Assembly (NCBI RefSeq): GCF_000317125.1
Contig: NC_019695.1
Location: 2,282,336-2,346,335 of the forward strand
Direction: 5' to 3'
Length of the DNA stretch: 64,000 nt
Source of the DNA: Chroococcidiopsis thermalis PCC 7203
GTDB lineage: Bacteria > Cyanobacteriota > Cyanobacteriia > Cyanobacteriales > Chroococcidiopsidaceae
The notes beneath the pieces were generated by a model. The model was not told the DNA's origin, ran no database searches, and saw nothing but the letters and a program-made list of their open reading frames with translations. The position numbers were made by a program, and so were the translations under genes. This document shows positions 62,354 to 64,000 of this stretch, piece by piece (position 1 is the stretch's first letter; each line of letters starts with the position of its first letter).

Positions 62354-64000
62354 ATGCCTGTTGAAACCAATAATAATCGCCAGTTCAAACCGCCTAGAGT
62401 CCGGCAGTTTGGTGGCAGTTTACTCATTTTGTTGACTGTTCTATTACTGCTCAACTTTATTGTTCCCAGTTTTGGAGCTAGACAGCCACAAGTTGCTTAT
62501 AGTGACTTTATTGCACAAGTAGAAGCAAATCGGGTAGATAGAGCTATTGTAGGGGGCGATCGCATTGAGTTTACTCTTAAAGCAGATCCTAACCAACCGG
62601 AAAGTAGCCTTCCGGCAAACCAAGTTCTCACGACTACGCCAGTCGCAATTGACTTAGATTTACCTAAGATCCTGCGCGATCATAATGTTAAGTTTACTGC
62701 TCCAGCACCAAGTAATAGTGGTTGGATCGGTACTCTTCTCAGTTGGGTTGTACCTCCATTAATTTTCTTTGGGATTTGGGGTTTTCTACTCAACCGTCAA
62801 GGTGGCGGCGGTCCCGCAGCTTTAACTGTTGGTAAAAGTAAAGCGCGGATCTACTCTGAAGGTAGTACTGGCGTGAAGTTTACCGATGTAGCCGGGGTTG
62901 ACGAAGCCAAGGCAGAACTACAAGAAATCGTAGATTTCCTGAAAAATGCGAGTAAATATACCCGTTTAGGTGCGAAAATTCCCAAAGGCGTGCTGTTGGT
63001 AGGTCCTCCTGGAACAGGTAAAACTCTGCTAGCAAAAGCGATCGCGGGTGAAGCTGGTGTCCCCTTCTTCAGTATCTCCGGTTCGGAATTTATCGAGCTA
63101 TTCGTCGGTGTCGGTGCAGCGCGGGTACGCGACATGTTCGTCCAGGCGAAGCAACAATCTCCCTGTATCGTCTTTATTGACGAGTTAGATGCTTTGGGTA
63201 AGTCTCGCGGTGGTGCGAATGGTTTCCCTGGTGGTAATGACGAACGGGAACAAACCCTGAACCAGTTACTGACCGAAATGGATGGTTTTGATGCCAACAC
63301 GGGTGTCATTATCATTGCTGCAACTAACCGTCCTGAAGTCTTAGACCCTGCATTACGTCGTCCTGGTCGTTTTGACCGTCAGGTAGTGGTAGACCGTCCT
63401 GATAAAATCGGTCGAGAATCGATTCTTAAAGTCCACGCGAGAAGCGTTAAATTAGCCGAGGATGTCGATTTAGGTACGATCGCTACCCGGACTCCCGGTT
63501 TTGCTGGTGCTGACTTAGCTAACTTAGTCAACGAGGCGGCGCTATTAGCGGCACGACAAAATCGCGATGCTGTTACTCAAGCGGATTTTAACGAAGCAAT
63601 CGAACGAGTTATTGGTGGTTTAGAAAAGCGATCGCGGGTACTCAATGAAACCGAGAAAAAGACGGTTGCTTATCACGAAGTCGGCCACGCGATTATCGCC
63701 GCTTTGATGCCAGGTGCGGGTAGAGTCGAGAAAATCTCTGTCGTGCCTCGCGGTGTTGGTGCTTTGGGTTACACTCTCCAGTTACCAGAAGAAGACCGCT
63801 TTTTGATGATAGAGGATGAAATTCGCGGTCGAATTGCTACGCTATTAGGCGGGCGATCGGCAGAAGAGTTAATCTTTGGTAAAGTCTCGACTGGTGCGAG
63901 TGACGACATTCAAAAAGCTACCGACTTGGCAGAGCGTGCCGTTACCCTGTATGGTATGAGCGATGAATTGGGACCTGTAGCGTTTGAAAAGACTCAGCAA
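62354..64000 (+). CDS. ftsH: ATP-dependent zinc metalloprotease FtsH, partial (runs off right edge)
   Basis: FtsH is a membrane AAA protease that degrades damaged membrane proteins, including photosystem II D1. 549 codons are open from ATG 62354 to the edge. Two N-terminal membrane helices (about 21-37 and 128-146) flank a lumen-side domain. The AAA domain has Walker A GPPGTGKT (217-224), Walker [13 protein letters not shown], the second region of homology [19 protein letters not shown], and the zinc motif HEVGH at 441-445. The C-terminus is outside the window. It resembles cyanobacterial FtsH1-type proteins at the N-terminus; type is tentative. Confidence 0.96.
   Translation, partial: MPVETNNNRQFKPPRVRQFGGSLLILLTVLLLLNFIVPSFGARQPQVAYSDFIAQVEANRVDRAIVGGDRIEFTLKADPNQPESSLPANQVLTTTPVAIDLDLPKILRDHNVKFTAPAPSNSGWIGTLLSWVVPPLIFFGIWGFLLNRQGGGGPAALTVGKSKARIYSEGSTGVKFTDVAGVDEAKAELQEIVDFLKNASKYTRLGAKIPKGVLLVGPPGTGKTLLAKAIAGEAGVPFFSISGSEFIELFVGVGAARVRDMFVQAKQQSPCIVFIDELDALGKSRGGANGFPGGNDEREQTLNQLLTEMDGFDANTGVIIIAATNRPEVLDPALRRPGRFDRQVVVDRPDKIGRESILKVHARSVKLAEDVDLGTIATRTPGFAGADLANLVNEAALLAARQNRDAVTQADFNEAIERVIGGLEKRSRVLNETEKKTVAYHEVGHAIIAALMPGAGRVEKISVVPRGVGALGYTLQLPEEDRFLMIEDEIRGRIATLLGGRSAEELIFGKVSTGASDDIQKATDLAERAVTLYGMSDELGPVAFEKTQQ

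Noticed and set aside
61894-62454. 186-codon version of the 75-aa membrane protein
   Set aside because: The extension reads through the GGTAGTT array and overlaps the ftsH start; the start at 62121 is simpler.

Overview
This window is a cyanobacterial chromosome segment. The palindrome GCGATCGC (HIP1) is scattered throughout. Photosynthesis genes are present: petA, petC, petM, ycf39, a PAM68-like assembly factor and a DUF3067 gene, plus a phycobilisome-degradation regulator resembling NblR. Base composition and the abundance of heptameric tandem repeats between genes suggest a large-genome cyanobacterium of the Chroococcidiopsis/Nostoc-like type; the genus is inference. No phage, transposase, CRISPR array, rRNA or tRNA was recognised.

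Layout. 1-3.4 kb: partial murein transglycosylase mltA, the cytochrome b6f operon petC-petA and divergent DUF3067. 3.5-10.1 kb: secreted PPC-domain protein, BrkB-like membrane protein, thrC, a DUF39 homocysteine-synthesis protein and pdxA. 10.3-14.8 kb: petM-ycf39-nadK-nblR and a DUF192 lipoprotein. 15.3-21.4 kb: group 2 sigma factor, HerA-like ATPase, glutathione transferase-like protein, GlsB-type membrane protein and fasciclin protein. 21.6-26 kb: glycosyltransferase-TPR fusion, HdeD protein, small lipoprotein and a nuclease-like protein. 26.5-32.4 kb: pheS, surE, ribF, rpsO-PAM68 and aroF. 32.4-40.2 kb: two hypothetical genes, a LuxR-type response regulator, tandem cation-efflux transporters and clpC. 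40.5-51.5 kb: FHA-PAS histidine kinase, SDR, DUF4198 protein, alcohol dehydrogenase, dnaK and a response regulator. 51.6-64 kb: rpmG-rpsR-RNase II/R cluster, moeA, PhoD-like phosphatase, class V aminotransferase, DUF2949, AI-2E family transporter and the start of ftsH, which runs off the right edge.

How it works together. The content is mostly housekeeping: b6f electron transfer and photosystem assembly, amino-acid and cofactor synthesis (Thr, aromatic, B6, FAD, NADP, molybdopterin), protein quality control (ClpC, DnaK, FtsH) and stress regulation (sigma factor, NblR, response regulators, histidine kinase). Transcription units are short, one to three genes, often separated by palindromic terminators.

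The unusual feature is the repeat load. Heptamer arrays occupy many intergenic gaps, and related arrays appear to have expanded inside the reading frames of pdxA, ribF (twice) and the AI-2E transporter without breaking them. At least three families of palindromic elements recur. I did not find a convincing new multi-gene system; the best leads are the repeats inside enzymes, a perfect 24-bp-arm hairpin between nadK and nblR, and a terminator hairpin in the leader of the DUF4198 gene.
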